Source of the DNA: Carettochelys insculpta
Lineage: Eukaryota > Chordata > Testudines > Carettochelyidae
Assembly: GCF_033958435.1 (NCBI RefSeq)
Contig: NC_134161.1
Location: forward strand, 13,764,001 to 13,828,000
Length of the DNA stretch: 64,000 bases
Reading direction: 5' to 3'
Of the stretch, positions 45,544-56,640 are shown piece by piece; within the stretch, counting starts at the first letter, position 1; each line of letters opens with the position of its first letter. The position numbers and the translations under genes are program-made. Under the pieces are notes generated by a model. The model was not told where the DNA came from. It did not search any database and was given only the letters and a program-made list of their open reading frames with translations.

Positions 45544-45892
45544 AGAATAAAAAGAAAAAGCAGTCAAGTAGCACTTTAAAGACTAGCAAAATGGTTTATT
45601 AGGTGAGCTTTCGTGGGACAGACCCGCTTCTTGACCTTCCCCCCCGACCCCTCCACTCTCTGATTTGCTCACCTTGATTATCTTTTTCTGATTTGTCCTC
45701 CTTGCTTACTGTTTTTGGTTCTCTGTGTCTTAAATACTGAGTCTGTTCTGGTCTGGCTATGGTCTGAAGAAGTGGGTCTGGCCCACGAAAGCTCACCTAA
45801 TAAACCCTTTTGCTAGTCTTTAAAGTGCTACTTGACTGCTTTTTGTTTTGATAGTGTATAGACTAGCACGGCTTCCTCTCTGTTACTAGAGA
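45544..45892. mobile_element. Penelope-like terminal repeats in fold-back form
   Basis: The left part has 'gcagtcaagtagcactttaa', 'gactagcaaaatgg' and 'gtgagctttcgtgggacaga'. The right part carries the inverse ('cccacgaaagctcacctaat', 'ttaaagtgctacttgactgc') and ends 'gactagcacggcttcctctc'. The middle (about 45650-45770) matches the reverse of 18810-18950. This is the same subfamily as the relic at 18690-19510, with all protein coding lost. Confidence 0.65.
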
Positions 45893-46179
45893 ATAAAAAG
45901 ATGGTCCCTGTCCCAAAAGGTTTGTAACTAAAGTATAAGACAAGATGGATATAAACAGATAGGGGAATACAAGGAAACAATGAGACAACTTTGGTTATCA
46001 TGCTAGGCAGCCTCTTTCTGCATCTTAGCTGCCTAGTGCAGCAGCAGTCTCATGCACAGAAATACCCCTTACTGTCTACTTCCAGTTTGGCTCAAATCCT
46101 GGGGCAGACCCCAAACACTTCCATCCCCAAACCACAACCTATTGCTCAGCTCAAGCCTCACTCAAACAAACCCTGCTGT
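45893..46179. other. Spacer before the C-rich minisatellite
   Basis: No gene was seen. Cytosine content climbs steadily toward the right. Confidence 0.35.
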
Positions 46180-46890
46180 GCAGTCCTTCCCCTGTCCTCG
46201 TACGCAGCCCCTCCTAGTGCCCATAAAAACCCTCCATTGCCCTAGTGCCAAGCTCCCACACAGCTTTCCAGCCACAAAACACCCAGCCCATGTTCCCAGT
46301 GCGAAACTGCTCCTGCAGCCCTCCAGGGCCCATTCAGCCCCTCCACAGTGCCCACTCCTTCCCATACATACCCCCACTTCCCAGTGCCCAGCCCCTATCC
46401 CCACAGTAACGAGCAGCCACCTTCCAGTGCCCAACTTCCCATAAATCCTCCCCAGTGGCCACACAACCAGCTTCCTTATAGTGTTCAGCTTCCCACAACA
46501 CTCATGCAGCCCCCACTCCTACAGTGTCCAGTCCCCACCCCATACTGCCCATCCCTCACCTGCCTACTACTCAGTTCCCCATACAGCCCCCATCCCCATA
46601 GCACCCAGCCCCACCAATACAGTCCCCATAATGCAGAGCTCCCTCTACAGCCTCCATCTCCATAGTGCCCAGCTCCTCCCATTCAGCCCCCATAACGTCC
46701 AATTCAAATTCGTCTCCCCTCCCCTTGGTGGTCAGCTCTCATACAGCCCCCCCAGATGCCATCCCACAGAGCCCAGCTCCCCCCACAGCCCCCAACTCTC
46801 ACCCCCGCCGCGCCCAGTCCCCCTTCAGCCCTGCAACTCCCACCCACCCCCCACAGCGCCCCGCGCCCCATACAGTCCCCCAACTCCCAC
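46180..46890. repeat. Degenerate C-rich minisatellite
   Basis: A phrase of roughly 25-35 bp, about 'cagtgcccagctcccc' followed by 'atacagcccccat', recurs many times with drift (for example near 46330, 46370, 46500, 46580, 46650, 46740, 46850). The + strand is strongly C-rich and G-poor. All the proline/serine-rich frames here arise from this bias and are not genes. It runs straight into the CpG island. Confidence 0.7.
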
Positions 46891-47500
46891 CCCCGCCGCG
46901 CCCAGCCCCTAGCGGGGGGCGGGGCTCCCGGCCCGGGCGCGCACAGCCCCTCCCCTGGCGCGCCGCAGTCCTGCCCAGCGTCGCTCGGTCGGTCCCGTCC
47001 GCCGAGCGCGGCGCGCGGAGCCACCAACCGCCTCCTTTTCTTCCCGCCGCCACCGCGCGGAGCCTGCCCGGCCGGGGCGGGAAGATGCGGCTCGCCGGGG
47101 GTCCGGCCAGGCACGGCCGCTAGGCGGGCGGAGCGCGGCCCGGCCCGGGCGCTGAGGCGAGGTGAGCGGGGCGTCTCGTGCGGCCCGGGCATATGCCGGA
47201 GCGAGCGGCCACGGGAGCGGGGGGAGGGGCGTTGGGCCGGCTTGCTCCCGTGCGGGGTGCATATCGCGATAGGAGTGAGCAGGACCCGGGGTGGGGGTGT
47301 GGGTGTGGGTGTGGGGAGGCTGCCGCCTTTGTATCCGCTGCCGGAGCACAGCCCGGTGCAGCGTGCACCATTGCAGAGCCTCGTGCGCGGCCGCCGTGAC
47401 TCGCTCCAGTGCAGGCTGAGCCGCGTGCATGTCTCCATCCCGGCTCTCGGCTGGGCGGTGGGAGGCTGTGCAGCGTGCATCAGCAGGCGGGTCTCATTTA
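46891..47500 (+). promoter_or_regulatory. CpG island promoter of a host gene
   Basis: GC-rich sequence with dense CG dinucleotides, in contrast to the CpG-poor flanks. GC boxes appear at 'gggggcggggct' (about 46914-46925) and 'ccggggcggga' (about 47072-47083). There is no TATA box at a usual distance. A clear splice donor follows at 47161/47162. Together this is the usual structure of a vertebrate housekeeping-type promoter with initiation inside the island. The gene is not identified. The Harbinger genes are also GC-rich, but this block has no transposon similarity. Confidence 0.75.
46950..47161 (+). other. Candidate first exon, probably 5' untranslated
   Basis: The 3' edge is GGCGAG|GTGAGCGG, a near-consensus donor (GT at 47162-47163). 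The 5' edge is a guess. An ATG at 47085 opens a 12-codon frame (MRLAGGPARHGR) that stops at 47121-47123, so the exon carries at most a short upstream frame. The main start codon would then lie in a later exon beyond this window or not recognised here. No downstream exon could be found by eye. Confidence 0.5.
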
Positions 47501-50315
47501 TGCCAGAGGGGCTGGACGCCGGGAGTTGCTCCCGTGCCTCTCGAGCAGTGTGCCTACACCAGCTCCGGTTACTGTGTCGTGAGGCGCGAGTCCTGTGATG
47601 TGCACCGTGCAGACCTGCTGTGTGTCAGCCTGGAGAGCAGGCTGACTTGCTCCCACGACAACGCCGTCAGCGCGCATGTTGCAAGGCCGGATGTCGAGAG
47701 ATGGAATCGGAGTCTATGTGTCGTGCATACCATGCAGCCCTAGTTTACAACGGAGTGCACGGGAGTCCTGAACTGTTCCAGTGCATCGCGACAAACGTGC
47801 CTGTGGCTGTGCCGGCTCCAAGGGGGAAAGCAATGAGAGCCTCTGAGTTGCCGCCTTGACCATCGCTGCACGTCCTGGGCGAGGCAATCCTGGTTAATGT
47901 CAGAGTGAATAGAAACCCTGAATTGTCCCAGGGTCTCGCAGGGACCCTGCCTACGGATTGCAGAACTGGTTGTATTGAGGGAAGGCGCAGCCGTCCCTGA
48001 ATTTTTTCCCTGCCTTGATGTGCAGGGAGTCGTCCTAGCTTACTGCGGAGTAGAATGAAAGTCCTTGCACCGGCAACCGGGGTTCTGCCATTCTCGTGTT
48101 AGCACTTGATCTTTGAGGGTAAGAAAAGGTGACTTCCTTTTACTAGGGCTTCTGCATGGTTCATCTGCAGTGAATAGCTGCCCTTTGCCATGACTGGGTG
48201 ATAGGTTTTCACTGAATTCTGCCTTATTTTTGTTTTCCTCTAGTGTTTTGTTCTCTTGACTCTGGGTTATGTCACTATTTCTTTTATTATTTATAAATAA
48301 ACCTGAATGTTCAGGGACAGCCTCGTGCACTGTACTGTGTTTTGTGTTTGGAAACCTCCCCTTTCACAGCCCAACAAAAAACTTTGTGTTTATTTTTCAC
48401 ACGTGGTTCTTGCTTTTAATGCTTTCTATTTAGTCCCCGTCCCATGCTCTTGAGTAAGTAGCATGAAAGGAGCAGCATCTCAAGGATGCAGGAAATTATT
48501 TGTTTAAAAAAAAAGAATAATAGGGATTTTGGTGTGTGTGTTTAATTATAATGTTTTTTAAATATTGGAAAGATAGCACTGTACTCTTTGTCTAGTGTGT
48601 AGCTGCTGTATTGCTTTTCCACGTAGCTCATCCTTTTGTTTAAAGTATCCTTTGTGATATTTTTAAATGGGCTTCCTCTGAGTGCCTTCTAACTCTTTTT
48701 TCCATTGAATTCAACATCCCCAAACTTTATTGGATTATGATGGTGTTTTATAGTTAAGATCTGTGCTATGAAAAGCACATGATATGGAAGTGCGGTGGAT
48801 GGGCATTTCATTGTTCATACGCTCAGTTTTGAGAGTGTGTGTTAAAATCAGTACACATGCCTTATTTAGCTTTCATATTCAATTTGAAGTGCTTCAACTG
48901 ACCTACAGTATTTGAGGGGAGAAAATTACTATTTAGGGTTTCGTAATCGTGGAAGGTGCCTGAGCACTTTCAGCTGCAGGTAAAATCAGGCAATTGCTTC
49001 TGTCTGAGCATAAAGGAAATAGGAAGTTTAATTGCCCTTAAGACATCTACAGAGCACTTTCAAGACTTTCAGTGTGTTCTGATTCTTTCGTTGTCTTTGT
49101 TATAACTTACCCAAAGTCTTTTCTACTTGGAATCTGCTTTGAGGCTCTACCTGGAGACCTGATCTGTTGCATCAAACTGAATATATGTGCTTATGCTGAT
49201 AGACCACAGTAATTTTTCTTCCTCCCCCATTTTTCTTTTCCTTCTGCCCCCTTTTTATCTGAGCCAGTGCAACAAACAGCACTTTGGACAGAGACTAGGA
49301 GGCCTCAGCTGGGGACAGGAGACCGGTTTGCTTGTAATGTATGTTGGGAATGCTATTAAGTAGAATTAAGCAAATGACAAATTAGAAGTTCTCTTTTGCT
49401 ACATAATTTTTAAGGACGAGTATTAAAATTACTTACCTGTATTTCCTAGTGCGGTAAAAATGTTGCTCTTTCACTGATAGTGGCTCTTGTGCTTGGCCTT
49501 CCAATGCTGTTGTAACAATGGCTATTCAAAATATCCAAATCATGGTAATGTCGTTGAAGATTGAGCATGCTATCAATGCCTCCATTTTCTTAGGATAGGC
49601 ACAGAGCTGCTTATTTAATAACATACAATTTTTCTTCTGTGCTGGTGTCTTTTTATCCCCATTTTCCAAATATGTGCATGGTCACGCTAGGCAATTTGTT
49701 TTGGCTGTAGAGTTAAAATATCATACACTTTCTTTGTTACTATTATACTCCTCATGATAAAGAGCAAGCAAGTAGATTTTGAGCCTGGGCTAGTAAATTT
49801 TCATGACATTTTCCAAGGCTGCTTTATGCTATGTCACACTCTACTTTTATCTAGTTGATGAATTTATAATGTTTAAATATGTTGCAACCATCAGGAAGAA
49901 TCAAAATTTATTTTTCTGAAGGTTTTAATGATTGGGAAGATAAAAGGAAAAAGTACAAGGACAGTCTTGCAGTATGCCTTGTGTAAGACCTATTGTTTGG
50001 GGGTGACTGTTTCATTAAAACAATACAATGGCATAAATAGATGGACATAATGAACTGGAATATTGCTACATTGGCAGAAGCAAATTAATTTCCAGTGAAT
50101 TAAGTTGCAGTTCAGTATTGCAGCATGCTGTCTTCATATGAACACTGCGTGCCCCAAAATAACTTCCTGGTTAAGTTTCTGAAGTTATGGGTGAAATTTG
50201 AGCGTAATCTATGTAGTTATCATTAGGGAATCGATCTTAATGAGAATGGCCACCTTTCTGCATGTTGTTGATAAGACATTCATTACCTTTCCAGGATTTT
50301 ATATTTGAGTCTTTC
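47162..50315 (+). other. Presumed first intron, proximal part
   Basis: After the donor, a G/T-rich tract (ggtgtgggtgtggg, about 47293-47314) lies inside the CpG island. Further on the sequence becomes ordinary AT-rich intron-like DNA. No exon or repeat could be assigned. Confidence 0.35.
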
Positions 50316-50569
50316 TGTGATGGGGAGTAAGTATAAATACAATTGTAATTGGACACGCTTTCCCCCTCCTCCGGCTGGCTGCCTTCCAGCTCCCTCTCCC
50401 CCCAGCCTCTAACACGCCCCCCCCCATTCAAAACCAGCTTGGCTCCACTCTCCTCTTTGTTCAGGGCTGAGGTGTTACCTGCCAGCCTAGGTTATAGCCC
50501 CAGGGTCATCCTTAGCCACTGGGACCTGCTCTGCTTGTCTCACACATGCACTCCCCCCATTCCATCACA
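50316..50569 (-). mobile_element. Ty3/gypsy 3' LTR (254 bp)
   Basis: On the minus strand it begins TGTGATGG and ends CCATCACA, an 8-bp perfect terminal inverted repeat with the TG...CA rule. It sits immediately downstream of a polypurine tract and of a gypsy RNase H reading. The interior is G-rich on the minus strand. The outside flank (gaaag on the minus strand) has no partner because the 5' LTR is missing. Confidence 0.75.
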
Positions 50570-50586
50570 TCTCTCCCCCCTTCCAG
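50570..50586 (-). other. Polypurine tract of the gypsy element
   Basis: The minus strand reads GGAAGGGGGGAGAGA directly before the LTR start. Such tracts prime plus-strand DNA synthesis in LTR retrotransposons. Confidence 0.7.
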
Positions 50587-50606
50587 CCTGAACTGAGCGG
50601 GGTCAC

Positions 50607-51130
50607 TTAACCAGTGACCTGGGGAAGTTTGGGGCCCTCCCTGCATGACAGGGCATCGGCTATGGTGTTGTTGTTCCCCTTGACACGGACCACCTCCATG
50701 TCGTAGTCCTGCAGGAGCAGACTCCACTGCAGGAGCTTGGCGTTGGCCCCTTTCATGTGATGCAGCCAGGTCAGGGGTGAGTGATCAGTGTACAAAGTGA
50801 AATGCCGTCCAAACAGGTACGGCTGCAGCTTCCCCAGCGCCCGCACCATGGCCAGACATTTCTTCTCTATGGCCACGTAGTTCTGCTCCTGGGGCAGCAG
50901 CTTCTTGCTCAGGTACACGATGGGGTGTTTCTCCCCCTTGTCGTTCACCTGCATTAGCACAGTGCCCAGCCCCGAGTCTGAGGCATCGGTGAACACCAGG
51001 AAGGGTTTGTGGAAGTCTGGATTTGCCAGCACTGGGGCCCTGACCAGAGCCTCCTTCAGCGCGCAGAGGGCCTCTTGGCACTGCTCGGTCCAGACCACCT
51101 TGTCAGGCTTTCCCTTTTTACACAGCTTCG
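50607..51130 (-). pseudogene. Ty3/gypsy reverse transcriptase tail and RNase H, truncated
   Basis: The open frame continues upstream to 51227, but gypsy similarity starts around KKGKPDKVVW (about 51105-51130). What remains is the end of the reverse-transcriptase thumb/connection (CQEALCALKEALVRAPVLA) and an RNase H domain. The RNase H has all four acidic positions: Asp in LVFTDASDSG, Glu in VAIEKKCLAM, Asp in LYTDHSPLTW and Asp in IADALSCREG. The frame stops at 50607-50609, 21 bases before the polypurine tract. Integrase, protease, gag and the polymerase active site are missing. It is a defective endogenous copy. Confidence 0.85.
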
Positions 51131-51365
51131 TGTGGGGGTGGGCAAACAAACATCCTGACTGTGATAGGCAATTCATTTGTGGAATAGACTTCCAGGAAAC
51201 GTAGTGGAATATCTTTGCTTGGGACACTTTACTTTTTGTTTAGATAAAGCTCTTGCTGAAGTAAATATGGAACAGCGCCTTAAGTGGATGTTATCACTGG
51301 TGCTCTGATAGCTCAAACTTCTTGAGAAGGAGAATGCTATTTGAATGCACCAGGTTTCACTAAGG

Positions 51366-51620
51366 TTATGTCTATGCTGCAGATTTCTGTAGACAGCATG
51401 GGTCCAGATTGCAGATCTCTTAGAAGAGATCTGCTGGTCAGGGGATCTCTTCGACAAGGAAGAAGGGATGCCTCTCTATAGAGGGTTTTTTTCTGACATT
51501 TGTCCATATGTGGATGGGCCAAATGTTGGAAAAGCCTCTCCCGACACAACTGGCAGAAGATATTCTAACTGCAATTTTCTTATCTTTTTCCAACAGTTCC
51601 CGAAAGTCCAAACACAGCCT
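51366..51620. mobile_element. Degenerate fold-back MITE
   Basis: The left end GGTTATGTCTATGC and the inverted right end GGCTGTGTTTGGAC are related to the Harbinger-type termini but more diverged. There are internal palindromic bits ('agatctcttagaagagatct' at 51412-51431). Flanks are TAA on the left and TTA on the right, not identical. Confidence 0.45.
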
Positions 51621-52392
51621 TAATGTCAAAACCTATCACATGAAAATATCCTCTTTGACTCTTTCCCTGTTTCAAAACATGCATTAAATATGCTGTCAAT
51701 GTATTGTATTGAGTCTGTCTTTCAGGAATGAAGGTTACATGTTTCCAAATATATATGTGTGCTAGGTGATGCTCTCTTCGTACTTCATGGCCATGGGAGA
51801 GATTTTGTTTGAGAGAAAAATACAAGTAGATTCCCCAGGCCTTCCTCTATTGTCATTAAATAAGTCCCCCCACGCTGCTGTTTTCATGGTGGAGGAGGGA
51901 ATTATTTTAATTGGAAATGCCTGCTAAAATGTTGGCAGCACTTTAGTGTCTAATAGTTCTATCTCCAGTATCTCTGAGGTTTGTAAGAGCTGTTTTTCTT
52001 GGTTGTTAGTTATGAACCATTTAAGATGATTCAGGGTCTGCCACTACACTGCTGAGTAATGGAAAGGGATAAAATGGTGGAAGATTTGAAGAGACATTTG
52101 TAAATTTTTTTGTCTAAAAACTTAAATGGATTGGTTGTTCATGTGGGATTGTAACAGTGTGGCTTCAGCCAGGGGTAATTCAGACATGTGCTTTACCAGC
52201 TTCCTCACACAGCTTTACCAGTGTACCTGTATCCTGACTTGCAGCACTTCCACTCATGGGAACGTGAAGAGCTGAGGCTGTCATAAAATTGTAAAGCTAC
52301 CGAAGAAGCAATATGATAGATTTGGAAGGAGCAGGGCTGGGAATAATTCCACCAAACTCATATTTCTCCACACTTCCTAAGTAAGAACTGTA
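51621..52392. other. Presumed intronic DNA, nothing recognised
   Basis: No gene or assignable repeat was seen. Confidence 0.35.
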
Positions 52393-52690
52393 CAGAAACA
52401 AAGGGGAGTCCTGTTGCGCCTTAGAGACTAACAGATTTATTTCGGCATATGCTTTTGTGGGCAAAAATCCACTTGGTCAGATGCATCACATTAGCAAGAG
52501 GCACATGAACATGACATGATGGCAAAGTGCATTTTTGCCCCAAAAACATACACCCAAATAAATCTTAGTCTTTAAGGTGCCACAGGACTCCTCATTGTTT
52601 TTTCAGATATGGACTAACCCTTTCATACTACATTTCTGCTACTTTGGTTTGTTGGAGTACAGAGTAACATGGCTACCTCTCTGTTAGCTT
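52393..52690. mobile_element. Penelope-like terminal repeats in fold-back form
   Basis: The left part 'ggggagtcctgttgcgcctt', 'agagactaacagatttattt' and 'gcttttgtgggcaaaaatcc' is answered on the right by 'gtctttaaggtgccacagga' and 'ctcctcattgttttttcag'. It ends with 'gagtaacatggctacctctc'. No coding part remains. Confidence 0.65.
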
Positions 52691-52705
52691 TCATACCAGT
52701 AAGTA

Positions 52706-53016
52706 CAGGTTGACCATCTCTAATCCGTTACTCTCTTGTCTGGCAACATCCCTAATCTGGAATGATTTTAGTTAGTTGGACGACCACTTATCATAGGTAT
52801 GGCCAAGTTTCCTGTAGTCTGATAAAGATTGTTTGCGGCCACCAGGTTTGGCTCTTAGTGTTCTGTGCTGTTATTTAGCTCCAATTTACCCCTAAGTGTC
52901 TTCTAAATGGTGAGAGTGTCAGTAATGTGCTAGAAAATGTAGACCTCCCGTGGTCTGGCAAATTTCTCCAGCACTGATCAGGTCCTGAGCATGCTGGATG
53001 TGAGAGATTCAACCTG
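52706..53016 (-). mobile_element. Tc1/mariner-type MITE (311 bp)
   Basis: Ends are CAGGTTGACCATCTCTAATC and, inverted, CAGGTTGAATCTCTCACATC, with TA on both sides (52704-52705 and 53017-53018). The middle ('cacttatcataggtatggcc', 'aagtttcctgtagtct') is the reverse complement of the middle of the 23154-23480 copy, so the two lie in opposite orientation. Confidence 0.75.
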
Positions 53017-53224
53017 TATACACTAACTTTGAGCTCTGGTGGGTTGAAACTATTCCTTTGTAGTATTAGCACTGAAAAAAAATTAAAGTAGGTAACAGAG
53101 AGGTGAAAACAAATGTGTGTCTTTTGATTGTGCTGGCTATGTTAGACAGAATTGGTGAAATGACTCAAGTATTGCGGAGGGATAAAAATCTGTTTTCAAT
53201 ACTCATGGTAAGTGGAGGAATAGG

Positions 53225-53415
53225 AAGGCACAGGGGAGCTGGTATTGTTTGGTTCCTGCGGCACTGCATTGCTAATCCGGAGACCTGGATTTTATTCCTA
53301 CTTTTGCTGTAGACTTGTGTTACGACCCTAGTCTGCCTCAGTTGCTCCATCTGAAAATTGGGACAATGCTATTTACCCAACTTTGTAAAGCACTTTAAGA
53401 GGTATAGACAAAAAA
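53225..53415 (-). repeat. MIR-type SINE relic
   Basis: 'ggagacctggattttattcc', 'gtctgcctcagttgctccat' and 'ctgaaaattgggacaatgct' keep MIR landmark order and end in 'gtaaagcactttaagaggt'. Confidence 0.5.
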
Positions 53416-53446
53416 GTGTGTGTGTGTGAGAGAGAGAGAGAGAGAA
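53416..53446. repeat. (GT)n(GA)n compound microsatellite
   Basis: About 6 GT units followed by about 9 GA units. It has the same design as 22370-22413, here at the end of a MIR copy. Confidence 0.95.
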
Positions 53447-56436
53447 AATAAATACAAAGTTTGAATAGAGTTTTTATTTCAAAAGATTAAGTTTCAGTTT
53501 TAAAACGGAATCTTGGCAATAGAGAAGTCTCAGTTTTATTTAATATATTAAGGTTTGCAAGTTACACAAACTTTTATACATGGTTTAAACTTCTTGTGAG
53601 TAGGGACTCTGCACTGACTTCATTTGGGCCTATGGGAGTGCAGAGATACACCCACCCATGTAATATGTTCTTGAGTTGGGATCAGTGTTCTCTCTCAATT
53701 TTTCCATCCATGAGTGGAATAAATTTTATGTGCACTAAGGCATATGTGGATGTGCACTACCAATAGAAACACATTCTTTCTATGGACAGCTGTAGTTGCT
53801 CTGCTAATCGGATGGGGGGCACCTGAATTTCTCTGGAGTGGCCACCCAAGTGTTCAGCTTGCAGGGACCAGTGATTGGTTGTGTGACTATTCCCACACCT
53901 TTTTGAGTTGTATTTAAGTTGCTTTCTTTACTGCTGGGATCCAGGTGTACTTTACTGGGCCATCATACCATACTCCTGTGCTTCTTGTGTTGTAACATGG
54001 TTGACCCATGAAGTGAGTGTGAAGTAAATGCAAACTACCCTTTCAGTTGGCTACTAAATTGGATTTACTTTACCAATGATGGACAGGAAGATAATCATGT
54101 TTAAACTTGAGTTAACTTTTTCCAAACTGGTTTCTTCAGGAAGAAACTTTATTATCTCATCATAAAATGGATTGTTAATTAGCTACTGATTGCAGTGTCT
54201 ATCAGCTTAAACAAAACAATCAACCCAATAAGTTCTCCACAGATACTGCACCTGTGTGCTTATTGATTAATCTAAGTTGTTAATTTAAGCACAGTAGTAA
54301 CTACCAGGAGGTTAATGAAGCAGATAAAATTGACATTATTTTGAATATTCACATATTGACTGTAGGTATAGGTATTAAACGTTCACTGCAAATTTTGCTG
54401 CTGTTGGGGCACAATTCTCATTTTCGGTCACGTAAGCGTATGTGTGAAGTAGCTATGTATTTACAATGGTGAAATTAAGATCAGAAATTATCCCTGTGGC
54501 TTTCATAGATGAGCAATAATAACTTTGCTTTCACTTGTTTTTAAGAACCCACATGTGTGTTCCTCTCTGGTTTCTGTGGCTGCATAGGCTGTAGCTTTTG
54601 AATAGTTCATCTTGTTGTTGGCGGTTTGTGGTAGGATAGTTAACTGAAACAGTATTTTAACATACATTACTGCTATGTTGCTTAATACGTTGTCTTCATA
54701 GCTTCTCTGTTATGTTAAGATTAAAAAGAATTGAGTTAGACACCATGATTTTTCTTTTGTAGCTCTTATTGTAATGATAGAAACTGGAAGATTATGGATG
54801 TTGGGGTCACTTGGAAGAGCTGAATTCTGTTTCAGTTTTTGCCACTGATACGTTCTAAGATGTTGGACAAAATTGCTTTGCTTCTCTGTAGCTCAGTTTC
54901 TTTGTCTATAAAGAAGGTAGAAAATTATATTAATCTACCTTTCTGCAGAGTGCTTTGAGATGTGTGGAAGAAAATTGCTATGTGTTTTACTATTATGTAC
55001 ATATTGGCAAATTTAGGTGATCAGTATCTTCAAAAGTGGTATTAGCTTGCTTCAGGCAGCTTTTTAAGATTAAACAGTGTTGCTTAGGAGGTAATCTTCT
55101 GTGTATCTCATAACTGGAGTTATATAGATCACTTTCTAAACAAACATCTAAGTTTTAAAGTTAACTTTTTCTATTGCATTGTAAAGATTTCTGGGGTGTA
55201 CTTAAACAAGATATTTAGGGCTTGTCAACACAAACAGTGCTGCAGCTTGTCTGATGGGGATGTTCTTTGCGGATGGAGAGAGCTCTTTCCTATTAGCATA
55301 ATTAAATCACTTCTATGAGTGGTGGTGACGTCTATATTGGATTACTTTTCGACTGACATTGCTCTTTCCCACTGGTGCATAAGTTAGTGTAACTTATTTT
55401 GTTCCTTCTCTGTTACTTATTTTGCTGAGGGAGGTGTTTTTTTACTTCCCTGGGCAGCATAAATTATGCTGACATAAAATATATTATATACATAGTCTTA
55501 CACTTCAAATTGCTTTGATTAGCAAAGCATATTGCCTCGTAGAATCCCTGCTACTAATCAAGAAGCCATTTTCTATAATTTATTTTGCTAACAACGTTCC
55601 TTGAAAAGTATCAAATTAATTCTTCAGTCACTGCCATGTCACTGTTACTCTGGTGCACGCTGGAAAAACAGACACAGGACTTTGTGTGAGAGAAGTAATT
55701 TGATGTCTTTTGGCGCCAGTATGAAAACAAGACAGAGGTAGCAGGATTTTGGAGCGGGAACTCTTGGTTCTTGAAATTGGAGTTGTCGCATTGCAGGCTG
55801 ATCACTCAAGAAGAGGAAAAGAGAGAATCAGTATCTTCCTGACTTTCACTCTCCTATTTTAATTATGCTGATTTTACGTAACATTTCATTTCAGTTTTCT
55901 TTCTTAAAAGGAGTTTTGCCATTCACAGCATGAGTGCCACAAGCTTCCTTTTCCTTTTTCAAAATCAAGACTTTATTAGCAACATGATCAGAACACAGAT
56001 ACAAAGTCATATCCCACAATGCACTGCACATATTAAAGGGGGAGTTATCTAATGTTTTGAGATCACATATTGTTTGCTATTTAGATATGAGTTGTTCATT
56101 GTTGGGCTTTGAGATGTTCATTATTTATCAAATAATCAAGAAGTTTTTTAAATATGCAGTTACAGCATTGGGAGCCACAAAAAAGTCCTTAAAGAGCTGC
56201 AGGTTGCTTGACCCCCTGGGCTAAGGCCTCATTTGTGCTAATTTCATTGGGAGTTAGGTGCCTAATTGCTTTTAATAATCCCACCAAATGCTTGTCTAAT
56301 AAATGAAAATCTGCGCCTTAGTGTTCTCTGAAGTGAGATGTTAGTTATGTCAGTATGAACACTATTCATCAACTTGATATTGAGGGAAAAAGATACCACT
56401 GCCCTAGGTTATGGCTGGTCTGGAGCACTTTGACTG
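53447..56436. other. Presumed intronic DNA
   Basis: No exon is recognisable. A MIR relic lies at 54815-54990. A block near 55216-55500 starts 'agggcttgtcaacacaaaca' and may be another decayed transposon, without a definable right end. Confidence 0.35.
54815..54990 (-). repeat. MIR-type SINE relic
   Basis: 'tgccactgatacgttctaag', 'ttctctgtagctcagtttct' and 'ttgtctataaagaaggtaga' followed by 'gagtgctttgagatgtgtgg' is the standard MIR 3' arrangement. Confidence 0.5.
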
Positions 56437-56640
56437 TTCATAGAATCATAGATTGGTGAATCATAGGGTTGGAAAAGAACTCAGGCAGTCATCAAGTCCA
56501 ACCCCCTGCTAAAGGCAGGAGCAGTCCCAACTAAATCATCCCAGCCAGAACTTTGTCAAGCCAGGATTTAAAACCTGTAGGGATGGTGATTCTACCACTC
56601 CCCCAAGTAACCTAGTATAGTCTCAATTTATATCTCTCCA
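56437..56640 (-). mobile_element. CR1 LINE 3' end
   Basis: 'catagaatcatagattggtg' and 'gaatcatagggttggaaaag' are the inverted ATTCTATGAT-type terminal repeats of CR1. They are followed by 'gtccaaccccctgctaaagg', 'aactaaatcatcccagccag' and 'ctttgtcaagccaggattta'. It is a 5'-truncated 3' tail on the minus strand with no coding part. Confidence 0.8.

Noticed and set aside
46348..47598. Many long Pro/Ser/Arg-rich frames on both strands
   Set aside because: They come from the C-rich minisatellite and the stop-poor CpG island, overlap in all frames and carry no motif.
51131..51227. N-terminal extension of the gypsy frame
   Set aside because: No retroelement similarity before about 51130; the frame is open there by chance after truncation.
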